Assembly (NCBI GenBank): GCA_029959085.1
Contig: JARWIR010000008.1
Span: forward strand, 3,410,001-3,474,000
Direction: 5' to 3'
Length of the DNA stretch: 64,000 nt
DNA from: Nemophila menziesii
Lineage: Eukaryota; Streptophyta; Magnoliopsida; Boraginales; Hydrophyllaceae
A program made the translations under genes and the position numbers. The notes under the pieces are model-generated. The model did no database searches. It saw only the letters and a list, made by a program, of their open reading frames with translations, and was not told the DNA's origin. Positions 1-12,088 of this stretch are shown in pieces (position 1 is the first letter of the stretch; each line of letters starts with the position of its first letter).

Positions 1-64
1 TCATTAATTCACGTAAAAGGATGTCTCCAAGGGGCTAAGAATTAGAACAAATAGGGAGACATCA
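1..64 (-). repeat. E1 3' LTR, first 64 bases only
   Basis: On the minus strand it starts TGATGTCTCC directly after the polypurine tract. It matches 17574-17637, the same part of the 5' LTR, with two visible differences. The rest of this LTR lies outside the window. Confidence 0.85.
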
Positions 65-80
65 AGACCCCAAACTCAAA
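65..80 (-). other. E1 polypurine tract (plus-strand primer)
   Basis: On the minus strand the sequence TGAGTTTGGGGTCT touches the 3' LTR start. In E2 the equivalent place has GAGTTGGGGGTCT. This is the expected primer position for second-strand synthesis in LTR retrotransposons. Near-copies of the motif recur inside the element (see findings). Confidence 0.8.
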
Positions 81-620
81 CCTTTGTCGTACCGACAAAG
101 TAAATTTAAAACAAAGGCCCCTTTTAGGTGAATGCAAAAGGTAGAGTCTAGAAAATAATCCCAAAGCAAAACTTAAAACAAATTTCATATAGTCTAACCT
201 AGGAATTAATATACACCTACACTTATCATGCAAAATTAAATACAAAACAATATCAATTCAAAATTTATATCACAATGCTAGAAGGTTACACTTAATACTT
301 ATCTCAAGATGGTGGCTATAGGGTGTTCCTCGATCCTTACTTGTGTTGAATGTTCCACTAGAATAATCCCTATTAACTCACTGTGCATCTAGGAATCACG
401 AGGTCTTTACGGTTTTAGCATAGGCTGAAGGACGGTATGGTATGTATATTTGGTAAATTTGAAGTGAGTCTTTGGCTCTCTCCTCACTTACCATCAACAA
501 CTGTCCAAGAGCTTGAGTTTACACTCGAATAACGTTCTCACTCAACCCAATTGACGCGCTTAATTAGCGTCCCCAAATTAACCCAATAAGCACTAAGGAT
601 GATTCACTTAAAAATTTCCA

Positions 621-789
621 CTTTGCCTGTCCGAATATATTCTTTTCAAATCATTTATTCAATTCTTTTCTTTTTGTATAGCCATGACTCTCTTTTTGAT
701 GTTGAGATATCATGCTATTTTTTCATAGTTATGCCTATTCATAACTGGAGCTCGAAGCTTCTTTTCCATTCACTATTACCCCGGCAAAG
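621..789 (-). other. E1 3' untranslated long-range stem (candidate RNA structure)
   Basis: On the minus strand CTTTGCCGG (789-781) can pair with CAGGCAAAG (629-621), with one mismatch, enclosing about 150 AT-rich bases. The enclosed part has a smaller hairpin of the form ATGA..TCTC / GAGA..TCAT. The same layout occurs in E2 (15118-15301) and E3 (39749-39924). Pairing is seen in sequence; a role in the RNA is inference. Confidence 0.5.
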
Positions 790-1458
790 GGTTACAATAT
801 CATAAACCTGTGAATCATCAAAATTTATAACCGAGCACAATTGATAAGCTCAAAAATCCCAACCCAATAAATTCCCATATGGTGGACCCACCACCCCAAA
901 CTCAAGCTCAAGACAGGAAGTCTCAGGATCGTGATTCAAGTGCGGGTCATATGGTCATGCCTAACAATCTAAAGGGAAATTGGCTTATAATGTGGCGACA
1001 AAAGAAAGGCTTAAAGGCTAAAAATTTGTCTACGAAGGATACAATTAATTCAGGGATAGAAGGCCAAAAAGGATTCAAAGGGCTAACAAAGAACTGCCTC
1101 TATCATTTTCCTATCTACACAACTTGCCTCTAGTTCATACTTAAGTGGGTTCTCTACTCATTTAGATCTCACGTTCTACAAACCACCTATTATCCTTAAG
1201 CACAAGTTTACTTCTTTTGCATTGTTCATTAATTCTTCCTATCAATTATCTCATATTTGCATGCAATCAAAGTACAGTTTTACACTAACTCCTAAAGTCA
1301 ACTATTTTCTATCATTAATTCATAAAAAGCATGCTTGATGGGGGCATTTAAAACACTCTACAGTCAAACGCAACCCTAAAAAAAAATTCTTTCTGAAAAG
1401 CATGTAAAACACAAAAAAATTGGGATGAGGCAACGAACCCCACCCCAAACTCAAAAAT

Positions 1459-1478
1459 GAGTCGTGTCCCCACGACTC
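1459..1478 (-). other. E1 hairpin downstream of ORF2
   Basis: A perfect 8-bp stem, GAGTCGTG against CACGACTC, with a 4-base loop. It lies about 50 bases after the ORF2 stop and next to a polypurine-like motif at 1442-1454. The E2 counterpart (14410-14429) keeps the stem through a G-U pair. Confidence 0.6.
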
Positions 1479-1531
1479 GAAAAAGACTCAATAAAGCAAT
1501 AAAAACTAGACTACCTAGTGTCTACCATAAA

Positions 1532-1966
1532 TTAAGAAGAAGAATTAGAACGGGGTACCTGGCCATAAAGATCCATCATATCCTCCTCCTCCGAAGAAGA
1601 ATTATTAGCAATATCCATGTTCAAGGTTACCTTGTCCCTTGTTGAATTCATCTTGGAAATTTCCTCCCATAGTGCTAAGATTTGTTTTCTTAGATGATCG
1701 ATTTGTTGTTGATGTTTGATAGCCCATGGGGGTGTGTAAGAATCATTCAGAGAAGAGGAAGAAGAACCTTGATCTTGGATTGGTGTCTTTTCTTTAGGCT
1801 TTGATTGTACCTTCATTCTAGCTGTGAATTCCTTGTGTAGTGGTTGTGCAGGTGCCTTTTCTTCATGTTGTTCAGTAGGCTCATCAAGATTGATGGCCTT
1901 TTCAATTGTGGAACCAGGCAAATTCTTGTTCTTCCCTAGGACATAACACTTCCTCTTGTAATCCAT
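1532..1966 (-). CDS. E1 ORF2, short Athila-type accessory protein (144 aa), function unknown
   Basis: An open frame of 144 codons starting MDYKRKC, located between the GC-rich block and the 3' untranslated region. It is close to the E3 ORF2 (38542-39000): both share LGKNKNLP near the start, FTARMKV in the middle, and end in SSSEEEDMMDLYGQVP followed by a serine run. The composition is charged and low in hydrophobics, with no signal peptide or membrane segment. E3 has seven further N-terminal residues beginning MTNRT; E1 has lost that first ATG, so 1966 is the first usable start. The long ORF2 of E2 shares the MTNRT start but has a large central domain missing here. In Athila elements this position holds the so-called env-like ORF; I see no envelope features. 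Function is not known. Confidence 0.6.
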   Translation of the reverse strand: MDYKRKCYVLGKNKNLPGSTIEKAINLDEPTEQHEEKAPAQPLHKEFTARMKVQSKPKEKTPIQDQGSSSSSLNDSYTPPWAIKHQQQIDHLRKQILALWEEISKMNSTRDKVTLNMDIANNSSSEEEDMMDLYGQVPRSNSSS

Positions 1967-2330
1967 AGCATCATGGTTGAATTGACCCCAAACTCAAGTT
2001 ATACCAAGGAGAGAATAAAGTTAAGAAAACTTGGTATATCTTGAGTTTCGTGCTTGGATTAGATGAAGGAAGTTGTTTTCTTGATGAATCTTGGAAGAAC
2101 TCTTGAAAGCTTGATGATCTTGGTTGTGTTTGATGGTGTTTTGTGATGAATTTGATGAAGAGGTTATGTTTATGGAGGATGGAGCAGAGATCTGGTGATG
2201 TTAATGTGTTTGTTGTGGAGGTTTGATCAAGCTTCAAGGTGTTTTTATAGGCTTGGGAGCTGGAAAATTCGTTTGGAAGAGGCTAGGGTTTATCTCCTTA
2301 AGGTTAGAAGTTGACTGGGCTTTGATTTCT

Positions 2331-2690
2331 TCACAAACCGCCTGGCGCGGTGCATGGGTAGTCCGCAGGGGTAGTCTGTGCGCAACAGCTGTTGATTTTT
2401 TTTCGCTCCTGTCTTGTACCCATGCTAGCACCCCGTGGCACGTGTTTTGTGCCTACGGTATAGGGGTGCGGTACATGGGTAGTCCGCATGTGATCCGTCA
2501 AAAAACCCGCGGTACACACCCCGTGGCACGCGTTTTGGGCGTGCGGTGCACCGCGCCGATCCTCTTCTTTTTTTCTCGCCTCTGGATAAGACCCGTGGTG
2601 CGCGACCCGTTGTACGGGTTTTTGGGGCGCGGTACAGCCCTGCGGTATAGGGGGTACACCGCGGGGTAGTCCGCGCCAGCCTTGAATTCT
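2331..2690 (-). repeat. E1 GC-rich degenerate repeat block between pol and ORF2
   Basis: A sharply GC-rich island in AT-rich surroundings. Short words recur, such as GGTAGTCCGC, CGGTACA, CCCGTGGCACG and GGGTAGTC. It lies between the pol end and ORF2, as do similar blocks in E2 (about 12299-12690) and E3 (about 37860-38190). Long open frames here on both strands come from the low stop-codon density and are not considered genes. Confidence 0.65.
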
Positions 2691-2859
2691 CCAAAAAATT
2701 TCTCCTAGCACCCCAAACTCGATTCCTGCACATTTAACACAATACCCTTCTCATTTCTTTAAAAGTAGATACTAAAACTTGACACTAACTTAGTATTATA
2801 CACTAGGAATCAAAAATATAAAGCAATAAACTAATATACAATGAATTGGCATTTGTTTA

Positions 2860-2878
2860 ACATCGTTAAGCTCGACGT
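2860..2878 (-). other. E1 hairpin just after the pol stop
   Basis: On the minus strand ACGTCG pairs with CGATGT (one G-U pair) around a 7-base loop. It starts about 14 bases after the stop of the gag-protease-tail frame. E2 (12089-12109) and E3 (37670-37686) have the same hairpin with changed but matching bases. Confidence 0.5.
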
Positions 2879-2891
2879 GTTACCTCTCGAA

Positions 2892-5738
2892 TCATTTTTT
2901 CACACAACCTCCCCAGCAGTGAGTGAGGTCATCAATGTTTGCTACACGGAACTTGCATCCCTTAGCTTTTATTACCACCAATTGATCAGAGATAACCCTT
3001 GTGACCATGAACGGTCCTTGCCAAGAACTCTTGGCTTTGCGCGCTTTCGGAGGGGGATCAGGCTTCTTCATTGCGACCTCTTCGCCTACACTGAACTCCC
3101 ACTTCTTTCTTTCTTTCTTTGCATGGTCAAGGTGTGGATTTTTCTTAGGATATGGAGGATTTATGTTAGGTGGTTTCTTTTTGAGCTCTTTTTCCTCCAT
3201 TCCTAAGGTTCCCACAACCTTAGCTGGCTCTTGTTCAATCACATCCATCCGGAAGCACTCCTCCTTGGATTCCGGAAACTTTATTGGTCTGAAAACGTTA
3301 AACTTTACTTCCTCGTCTTGGATTCGCATCGTCAATTATCCATTCTCTACATCAATCAAAGTACGCCCCGTGGCTAGGAATGGTCTTCCCAAAATAATGG
3401 GGACATTCCTATCCGCGTCGTAGTCAAGTATAGCAAAATCAACTGGAAAAATTAACGTACCTGCCTTGACGAGGACATTTTCTATTCTTCCCTCTGGATG
3501 CACGAGGGATCTGTCAGCCATTTGCAAGACCATAGTAGTTGGTCTTGCGTCTCCTATCTTCAACTTTTCAAAAATTGATTTGGGCATAAGATTAATACTT
3601 TCTCCCAAATCACATAAAGCTTTTGCTTGCCATTCATTACCAATAGAGATGGGAATAGTAAAACTCCCAGGATCAAGTAACTTCGGTGGTAACTTACTCT
3701 GACATATAGCACTGCATTCTTCTGGCAAACCTACCATTTCATTCTCAAGATACCGGCGTTTGTTTGTGAGTGCTCTTTTTAGGAATTTCAAGTATTTTGG
3801 TACTCCTTTGATAGCCTCTAAGAAAGGTATATTAATATTGAGCTTACTCACCATGTTCATGAATCTTTCATACTCAGCCGTATCTCCTTTCTTCTGAACT
3901 CTGGAAGGGAATGGTGGAGGAGGACGGGTTTCTACAACATCTTTCTTCTTTGGCTTTTCCGGAATCTTCTCCACTTCTACCACTTCAGGTTCTTCGTCCT
4001 TCTCTTCCACCTCCTCTAACGGTTTTTCTTTTCTAATCACTTCTTTTTCTTTCATAACCGGGAAAGGTGGTGGCTGCAATTGCTTACCACTTCTGAGTGA
4101 GATAGCGTTACAAGCTTCGTATTGTTTTGGTTCTTCAGTGTTACTTGGAAGTTGTTCTTGGGGACGCTGATTTATTTGTTTTTCCAATTGAGCCACTTGT
4201 TTTTGAAGAATTTGAAACGCAACTGCATGTTCCTCTACCTTTATATTGGTCTCTTGTAGTGCTTGGTTACTAATCTTTGTTATGTTCACTATTGCGTGCA
4301 AATGTTCTTCTAGGTGTATTGACTTTTGATCAGACTTCGGCATGAATTGGTTTAGTTGTTCCTCTATCCTAGATGATTGTTCTGCTATCCTAGATGACAG
4401 ATTGTTCATTTGGAGAGCTAATTCATTTCCAGCAACTGCGCCTTCTTGAGGATGAGCAGGGAGTGCTTTTTGAGCGAGAGTTTCTGTATAAGCATCATGT
4501 TGAACTTGACCTCCCTGATATTGATTCTGATAAGAGTTTCCTTGGGGCCTCGATTGATAAGTTCCTGGATTATTCTTGTACTGATTACCATATCCATGAC
4601 CATTTGAATAATTGTTACCTCGATTGTTGATGAAGAATACCGATCTTGGATTATGAGGGCAATTTTCCCACGTATGATCAATTGCGTCACACTTAGGACA
4701 TAATTCTGGTTCTTGTGCCACTTGAATGTTAGCTCTTGTTTCAGAAACCGATAGTTGCTTAATCTTGTTCTCTAAAGCGGCAATTTTCGCATTCAACGTG
4801 GTTTCTGTGTCTACACTCAAAGTACCTCTTTCGGAAACTCGAACTGGTGATCTTGATGGTTTCCAACTCATCTCGTTCTTCACGATTCTATCCATGATAA
4901 CCAGAGCTTGATCAGTTGTGACCATCATGAGACCACCTTGGCACATAGTGTCTATTTTGTCTTTCGCAGCTTCACCTAAACTTCGATAAAATATCCCAAG
5001 CTATAATTCAAGAGAGTACCCATGTAATGGGCACTTGCGTAATAATGTTTGAAAACGAGTCCATGCAGCACCTACAGTTTCTCCTGGCTCTTGGCGAAAG
5101 TAAACAATATCTAATTGCCCGCTAAGTCGAACACTGTGAGGATAGTACCTATCGAAAAAGGCTGTCTGAAGTTGATCCCAAGTCAAAATCGCGTTGTGTA
5201 GCTGTTGATCATACCACTCACTTGCTCCTCCGGTGAGGAAGAATGGAAACATATGAAAGTACATTTGTTCTTGGGTTACTCCAGGGGTGACATATGCATC
5301 ACAGATTTGCATAAACTTGTACATAGCACGAATAGGATCTTCACGAGCTGCACCACTATACTGTCCAACGGTTGTAAACTGGTTAATCATCCCTGCGTCT
5401 TGTCTGAATCGAACTCCTTGAATTGCAGGAGGACGGAGTCCTAGTGGTGGTAGAGGAAAAGGTCCATGGTTGTTTGGTTGAAAGATCTGTGGTCCATGAT
5501 TTTGAAGTACTCCACCATTATTATTGACTGGCTGTTGATTTCCGGGCGGAGCTGGTAATTGGACTCCTACCGGTGGAGCTATTGGGAGACCGTTGTCATC
5601 CAACTGAATTACGGGATCTTGAATCACAGGATCTTGAGCATTATCTTCTGCCATTGCTTTTCCTAACCTTGCTTGTTTTCTTGCTTCTTTATCTCTTTTG
5701 TTTTTCTCTCGAATTAACCTCTCGGGGTTTGAGTACAT
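2892..5738 (-). pseudogene. E1 gag-protease-tail polyprotein, two in-frame stops
   Basis: One reading frame from ATG 5738 to 2892, interrupted only by TAG at about 5001-5003 and TAA at about 3336-3338. Order: a proline/glutamine-rich N-terminus; the retrotransposon gag domain (EWYDQQ and FDRYYP region, about 5250-5100); a CCHC zinc knuckle CPKCDAIDHTWENC (about 4700-4657); a charged linker; an aspartic protease with active site DLGESINLMP (about 3620-3580) and the flap/dimer region ending IILGRPFLATG (about 3390). Reverse transcriptase, RNase H and the integrase core should follow, but the frame goes straight to a basic tail with SWQGPFMVT and THCWGGC. E2 has the same order. The gag would package RNA and the protease would mature it; replication enzymes would have to come from elsewhere. 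Confidence 0.85.
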
Positions 5739-5865
5739 GCACCAAACCTGTAAATCTGAGAAAGCAAGAACAAACCAAAGCGTAAAACTGAAAAATAAAA
5801 ATGAAAACTAAACTAAAAACTAGCAACTAAAACACTTACGGATAACACCGTGGTCACACGCTACC

Positions 5866-5884
5866 GTCCCCGGCAGCGGCGCCA
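5866..5884 (-). other. E1 primer binding site, tRNA-Asp type
   Basis: On the minus strand TGGCGCCGCTGCCGGGGAC lies 6 bases inside the 5' LTR end. It matches the complement of the plant tRNA-Asp 3' end (TGGCGCCGTTGCCGGGGAT..) with one internal change. This primer type is characteristic of Athila and related Ty3/gypsy elements. Confidence 0.85.
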
Positions 5885-6913
5885 AAAACTTGGTGTCTCC
5901 TTGTGTGTTCTAAATAAACACACCTAAAAAGGCAAGACACGTACCGCAAGTGTACGGGTCGTCCAAGTAATATCCGGTAAACGGGATTTCGATCTCAGGG
6001 ACGGATTAGGTATGATTCAAAGTGTTATGCAATAAATGGAACTAGTTTCTTGAATGAAAATTAAAAGTAAAGGAATAGATTTTTATTTTGTTTTTGATTA
6101 AAGGACTAAAGTGCAATTAAAGTAAATATTAAACTAAAATTAAACTAATGCAAGAAAGTAAATATAAAGAGACTAAAAGATGAGAGAGTAGTACTTGAGT
6201 CACGTTAGGTTTCACCAAAATAAACTTAATCAATGCTTCTTCTAAGGGACAAATTAGTAATTAGTAATTAGTAATAGTCGGGATTCTAGATTCTCCTAAC
6301 CCCCGTCAGGGTGGACTTAGGAGCTATTCTCAGGTGTTACAAACCCCGTCAGGGCGATCATAATCCACCTTCGAATGTCAGGTTCTCTACCCAATTGGCT
6401 ATAAGATTAACTAAGCCCGTTAGGATCAATAATTTCTATCTTACGTTTATTACCTATGTCAGTAATTAAACCCCCCGTCAAGATGATCCAATCGCCACTA
6501 ATTGGAATAGCCTAATTACTCAAACCTATGTCTAATTGGCCAAATTAAATATAGTGAAATTAACTTACGATAACAAACAATACTAAATTACTCAATTCGA
6601 ATTAAATTATAAAAATCCCAAATCAGAAAGCATTAACTAAATAAATTAAGGTTAAACCCTTACAGCGATTCTCAAGCACTTAAGAAGTTTAGCTCATAAT
6701 GGAAAATAAAACTAAAAAAATGAAATTAAAAGACATAATGTTTTACAGAAAGAAAATAAAGAAACCTAATTAAGAGGTTGGGTTTGGCTTCGAATCGGAG
6801 ATATAGACAGTCTCCAGCTCTCAGCGTTCTTCCTTCCTGCTTGCTCTGACTTGAATCATCAAGCCTCTTTGATAATGATATGAAGTGTGTGTAAAAGAGG
6901 AGGCTAAGGGGTA

Positions 6914-6922
6914 TATTTATAG
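6914..6922 (-). promoter_or_regulatory. TATA-like box of the E1 5' LTR
   Basis: CTATAAATA on the minus strand, inside the LTR and upstream of the leader. The same motif sits in the 3' LTR of E2 (16471-16479), at an equivalent place. Call rests on motif and position only. Confidence 0.5.
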
Positions 6923-7498
6923 GTTTTAGGAACCTCTAGGTCGAATTTTGCTTGGAGTGGAAGACAAGTCAAAGACTCTCAAATTCGTAGCTCTAAAAGA
7001 TAAGATTCTGCTGATTTGATTTGGTCATATCTTTTTCAATACTTATCCGTTTGAGAAGTTCCAATATATGAAACTGCTTGTCTTGGAAAGCTCTTTCTAT
7101 TGGTGCAGACCATTCGTCCAGAATCCTAGCCAATCTTTAATTATGATTTAATCCCTAAAACGTGGCTGGATTTTCAGATTTCAAAAGGCAGCTTTATCTT
7201 TTCCTCCTTTGAATAAATCTTTCCTAAATCTTCTTAATTCCATGTAAATCTTCTTTCCTTTCATCTTTATCTTGACTTGGCCTCTAAGTAATTACCATTT
7301 ATCTCTTAAAGCTTCACATTAAATAAATAATTAAACCGCATATGCTTAAAAAGAATAAATCAATAAATCAAGAAAACGAAATAGGAAAGTGTACTCTAAA
7401 AATAGAAACTCGACTCAAAATCTTTCCTAACACTATAAAATACACTAAGACTTTATTCTCACTTCCCCACCTTGGATTGGTCTTTCATGAAATTCAAG

Positions 7499-7503
7499 AA
7501 CCT
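7499..7503. other. Target site duplication AACCT, left copy of E2
   Basis: AACCT precedes the E2 5' LTR and is repeated at 17447-17451 after the 3' LTR. A 5-bp duplication is normal for LTR retrotransposon integration and shows that E2 inserted into E1. Confidence 0.9.
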
Positions 7504-9103
7504 TGATGTCTCCTCATTTGTGATAGATTTATGTTAAGATGAGACATCATTTTTAGTGTTTTAGAAGTCAATAATGTCGATTTTCTTGAGTTTTAGTGCA
7601 CTTTCCTATTTTGTGTCTTGATTTGTAGAAATAATATTTTTAGAGCATATTGGGTTTAATTTTTTATTTAGTGTGTAGCTTTAAAGATAATTATGGAGAT
7701 TAATTAGAGTCCAAGTCAAAGACAACAACTTATGGAAAGAGATTAGCATGGTAATTGGAGAAAAGGAAATAAAAGCTAAATGATGTTTAATTGCATCTAT
7801 TAGAATCATGTAATGATAAGTTGATGTTTAATTGCATCTATTTGAATCATGTAATGAGATATATTTGTTTAGAACAAATCTTTGATCTTGACTAATAAAA
7901 ACCAAAAAGATATGATTAATACTAGCATAAAATTACATTTTGCAGGATTTTATATTAATTTTAATCCAAAAGAGACAGACTCTACCTCAAATACCAATAT
8001 CTAAGCAGCAAACCACTTATTAGATTGATGGAAAAGGAAAAGCTGCCTAAATCTGGGATTCTGCAGATCACGTCCAAAGATATGCGTTTTTACCTAAGAA
8101 ATAGGCCGAATTTGGAGATTTCCTTCTGAAAGGTCAAGATAATTCTGTTGCGATTCTTTTGATATCTTGTGGAGCTCAAACGGACCAATAACGAAGAAGT
8201 TATGACCAAAACAACGCAGCAAGATGATGTCTTTTGTAATTTCTTTTAGTTTATTTCCTTCAGGTATGAACTAAACCTCCCATAGCTTGGGTTTTGCATC
8301 ATGTATAAACTATGAATTCTAATTCTTCTATCTAAGTTTCTTTGGGAATTATATGTTTTAATCTGATATTAGCTACTTACTTTATATTTGCTTATGTGTT
8401 TTGATTTAATGTCTTTCCTAGAACTGATCACTTTAGGATTGTTTTAATAGTAGTTAGATGGTCACCGTAACTGGGTGTTTAACTATTGAACCACCACATA
8501 ATGTCTAGTGCCGATTGCAGTTCTGACGAAACATACTTCTAACTAGATAGTCATTAGGGTTTGTTTTAATCACCATATCACCAATTGATTGTAGTGTGCT
8601 GGATAGGGCCTTAGTGGCGTTTGATAACCCTATTTGAGTCCTCGTCTTGGTTGTGCCGTAGCCCCCTTAGTCGCTCTCAAGGTCTAAGATTGGGGAAATT
8701 AGAATCCTGACTAAGTATTACCAAGAGCTAATATTCTCCCTTATGAACTAGATTTATAGATAGAATTAGAAGGATTAGTGCATACTAGCAAAACCTAAGC
8801 TATATCTCTCATCTCATCTTCTCAGTTATTTATTTTATTGTCTTTATTTTCCTAGTTTTAATTTAGTTTAATTCATAAATTCGAAAATCCAAATATTTAG
8901 TTACTGTTTTCTAGTTATTTACTTTTACTCGTTATTTGTTCCTACTCGATTAACACACTTAAGTCCCTGAGAACGAACTCTACTTATTATTAAAACTTGC
9001 ATACGTCCTGTAATACTTGCAGTACTGTGCCTGTCTAGGATGAGAGTGCATAGTTTTCCATACTTAATTTGATCTTATTTTTATCACACCCTAGGCGACA
9101 CCA
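7504..9103 (+). repeat. E2 5' LTR (rearranged)
   Basis: Starts TGATGTCTCC and ends GACACCA just before the primer site. Compared with the 3' LTR it has an extra stretch at about 7781-8028, which contains a short internal tandem repeat (TGATGTTTAATTGCATCTAT twice), and lacks the 186 bases matching 16374-16559. The missing piece carries the TATA-like box, so this LTR has probably lost its promoter. Confidence 0.9.
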
Positions 9104-9109
9104 ACTTTT

Positions 9110-9128
9110 TGGCGCCGCTGCCGGGGAC
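9110..9128 (+). other. E2 primer binding site, tRNA-Asp type
   Basis: TGGCGCCGCTGCCGGGGAC begins 7 bases after the LTR end. It is identical to the E1 site and differs at one base from the complement of the plant tRNA-Asp 3' end. Confidence 0.87.
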
Positions 9129-9265
9129 TTGTGTCTCGTTAGCGTGTGGGTTATCTATTTCGAGTTTTAGTTTTTAATTAGTTTTTACTTTTCAGTTTTT
9201 TTAGTTTAGTTTTTATTTTTCCAGATTTACGCTTGGGTTTGCTTTAGTCTTTTTCAGGTTTCACA

Positions 9266-12078
9266 GTGTTTAATTCTTGGCCTCTCTTATCGGAGCCTGA
9301 GAGGAGCTTCAAACCTTACAACAAACGAGTTCGTGAGGAAAGAGCCATGAGAAGAGTTATGGCATCCCAAAGAGAACCACCAGTTGGAGGAGGACAACAA
9401 TTACCGGGAGGAGATCCACCACTTGGACCACCTCTACCGGGTGGTCAAGAAGGACAACAACAGCTACCAGTAGGAGGAGGTAATGGCCGAATAACCATAA
9501 TAATCAACAAAACCGAGTTGAACAAGATCTACCTGGCCTCAATATACCATTCCATGTTCAACCCATCGGTTACCGCCCTCCTGAGATTCCGAATATTAAA
9601 TTTAGACCCGATCCGGGTATGCTTAGTCAATTTCAAAGTCTCGGACTCTATACTGGTACAGAAATTCAAGATCCGGTAAAAGCGATTCAGAAGTTTATGC
9701 AGATTTGTGATGCCTACATTACTCCAGGCATTACACGCGAGCAACTGTATTGTCATATGTTTTCGTTTTTCTTGACCGGAAGAGCTAGCGATTGGCTAGA
9801 GATACAACCACATGGAACCATTCATTCTTGGAGAGAACTTCAAGCCGCATTCTTTAACCGATTTTATCCGAAGAGCATGAGACTTAAAGATCAAACCGAG
9901 CTTGCAAGATTTTGCCAAGAAGATGGAGAAACAGTGGGAGAAGCATGGACAAGATTTCAACAGAAGTTAGCTAGATGTCCGCTCCATGGTTATACACCTG
10001 CTCTACAACTTGCTATGTTCTATGAAGGTCTTACTGATAAAGGTAGAGAAAAGGTGGATAACATTGGAAAGGGGAATTTTGTGTCCATGAATCACAATGA
10101 AGCTTCCGAGGTGCTAGAGAATATCATGGAACAAGAAAGAAGTTGGCCTTCAAGACGATCTTCTATTACAAAGACCCGAGGAACGCTTCGTTTAGATGCA
10201 GAAACTGCGAATTCAGCTCAAATATCCTCTTTAGAAAATCAAATCAAGGAGCTGAAAATCGCGATGGAAAGAAATATAGCTGCTACAAAGGTAGTACAAG
10301 AAGCACAAGGTTGTCAACAATGTGGAGTTAATGATCATTCATGGGAAGAGTGCGAATCAAATCCGCAATCTGTTTACTTTATATCCAACCGATGGGGCAA
10401 CCGCAACCATCCGGGTATGCAGTATTCAAATCCACAAGGGGCCGCCAATCCTGGTCATTATCAACCGCGTCCCCAGAACAACTCTTACCAACAGAGAGGT
10501 CAGTACCATAATCAATATCAGAATCGACCTGCTCCTCCACAACAACCTGCTCAAGACGCCTATACCGATTCGTTAGAACAAAAAGCTTTACCTCAATATC
10601 CGCAAGAAGGGTCTATGGACAATAAACAGATAGTACAAGCTCTAGACCGTTTGAACACGACTATAAACGCTCAAGAAGAAAAGGTTAGAGGACACGATGC
10701 CATACTTCAGATGCTAACTACTCAAGTAACACAGTTAAACAAAGTGTTAACAAGTGTTGTAGAACAAAAGGAAGTGAAGGCAATCGAAGGTGGTGAAGAC
10801 AAGGATGAGTTCGAAGCTTGCAAGGCTATATGTCTTGAGATCGAAGAAGCAAAAGAGGAAGCACCACATGCTGCCATTAGTGCCGTGGAAGTTCCCAGCC
10901 ATGAAGAAGAACCAACCGAGTCCAACCCCGAGGAATCTGACTATCTAGAAGTTTGTCTGGAGAATGATCAAGAGAAAGACGAGTTCATAGAGCTACTGAG
11001 GAAGGTGCAAGAAGAGATTCGATCGGTAGTAGAGTATGCAGCTGAGTAGGCTAAAGAGAAAGAGGAAGAAGCCTCAAGGGAGGAATCGAAAGATGAAGTG
11101 GCACCTGCTGTGCTAGAAGAGAAAGTCAACCAGTGTCATCAACTATTCCTGATACAAATCCGAACGATGACACTGTTCTCAAGACATTTGTAGAGGCGTA
11201 CCAACCTAAAAATATCAACGCCCAAATGCTTGAGATTGCGAAGATAGGACTTACACCGCAACAAGTTTTTACGCAAGTTATTCCTGAGAAAAAGGCGAGT
11301 GTAGAGATCCCAAGAGATAACCTGAGGGTTTCGAGAAGAAGTGAGAAAGAGCTACCTACAAAGCTTAAAGATTCGGGAAGTTTTAACCTTCCTATTCAAT
11401 TACATGGTAGGCTCAAAGTGAAAGCGATGTACGATGTAGGTTCTGGTGTGAATCTTATGCCTAAGTCCGTGTTCGAGACTTGGACTTCAGAAATCAGAGA
11501 AAACTCCAGTGAAGTTGCAGTTTGCTGACAACTCAGTGAAGAGGACATGGGGAACAGTGGAGGACGTCTTGGTCCGTGCAGGTAATATCGCCATCCCTAC
11601 TGACTTTGTTATTCTTGAGTTTGATGCAGATAAGCAGGTTCCAATCATACTTGGACGACCTTTCATGGCCACAAGTCAAAGTGTGATCAACTTCCAAGAT
11701 GGGACCATCACCCTTCATGCAAAGAATATATCCGAGACCTTCTATGTCTTGGGTAAAAAACCAAGGAAGTTGGATCCCACCGTGCCTACCATCCACAGCC
11801 TTTCACATCACAAAGTCCCTCCTGAGAAGATCCACTTAAAGCCTGTGGATACTGAGCCAGACATTGAGTTTGGGGTTGGCCATGAAGTCCTATGGAAAGC
11901 TCACAAACGCGAGAATAGGCCACGAAGTTTAAAAGATTCGTGGATGGGACCATTCATTGTCACTAAGGTTGTTTCAGCCAAGGTGATAGAAATTCGCCCC
12001 AAAACTGGGGTCAAGCGCAGATTATTTGACATTCATAGCCTTACTCGTTGCTGGGGAGGCTATATTCGCAAATCTTGA
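9266..12078 (+). pseudogene. E2 gag-protease-tail polyprotein, frameshifted
   Basis: The protein is read in pieces. The N-terminal part (from about 9266) has no ATG at the expected start, where GTG occurs. The frame shifts near 9490. The main gag part follows to 11049, with FFLTGRASDWLEIQPHG, the FFNRFYPKS region, and a CCHC knuckle CQQCGVNDHSWEEC at about 10313-10354. A TAG ends it at 11047-11049. After another shift near 11125 comes the protease with active site DVGSGVNLMP (about 11432-11461), a further shift near 11483, then IILGRPFMAT (about 11645). The tail with SWMGPFIVT and LTRCWGG ends at 12078. There is no reverse transcriptase, RNase H or integrase core between protease and tail, as in E1. 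Gag and protease roles follow from the family; the tail's role is unknown. Confidence 0.85.
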
Positions 12079-12088
12079 CAGAGGTAAC

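Noticed and set aside
2223..2733. Overlapping long open frames on both strands in the GC-rich block
   Set aside because: High GC content removes stop codons; the frames share no domain, and the same happens in the E2 block at 12268-13099.
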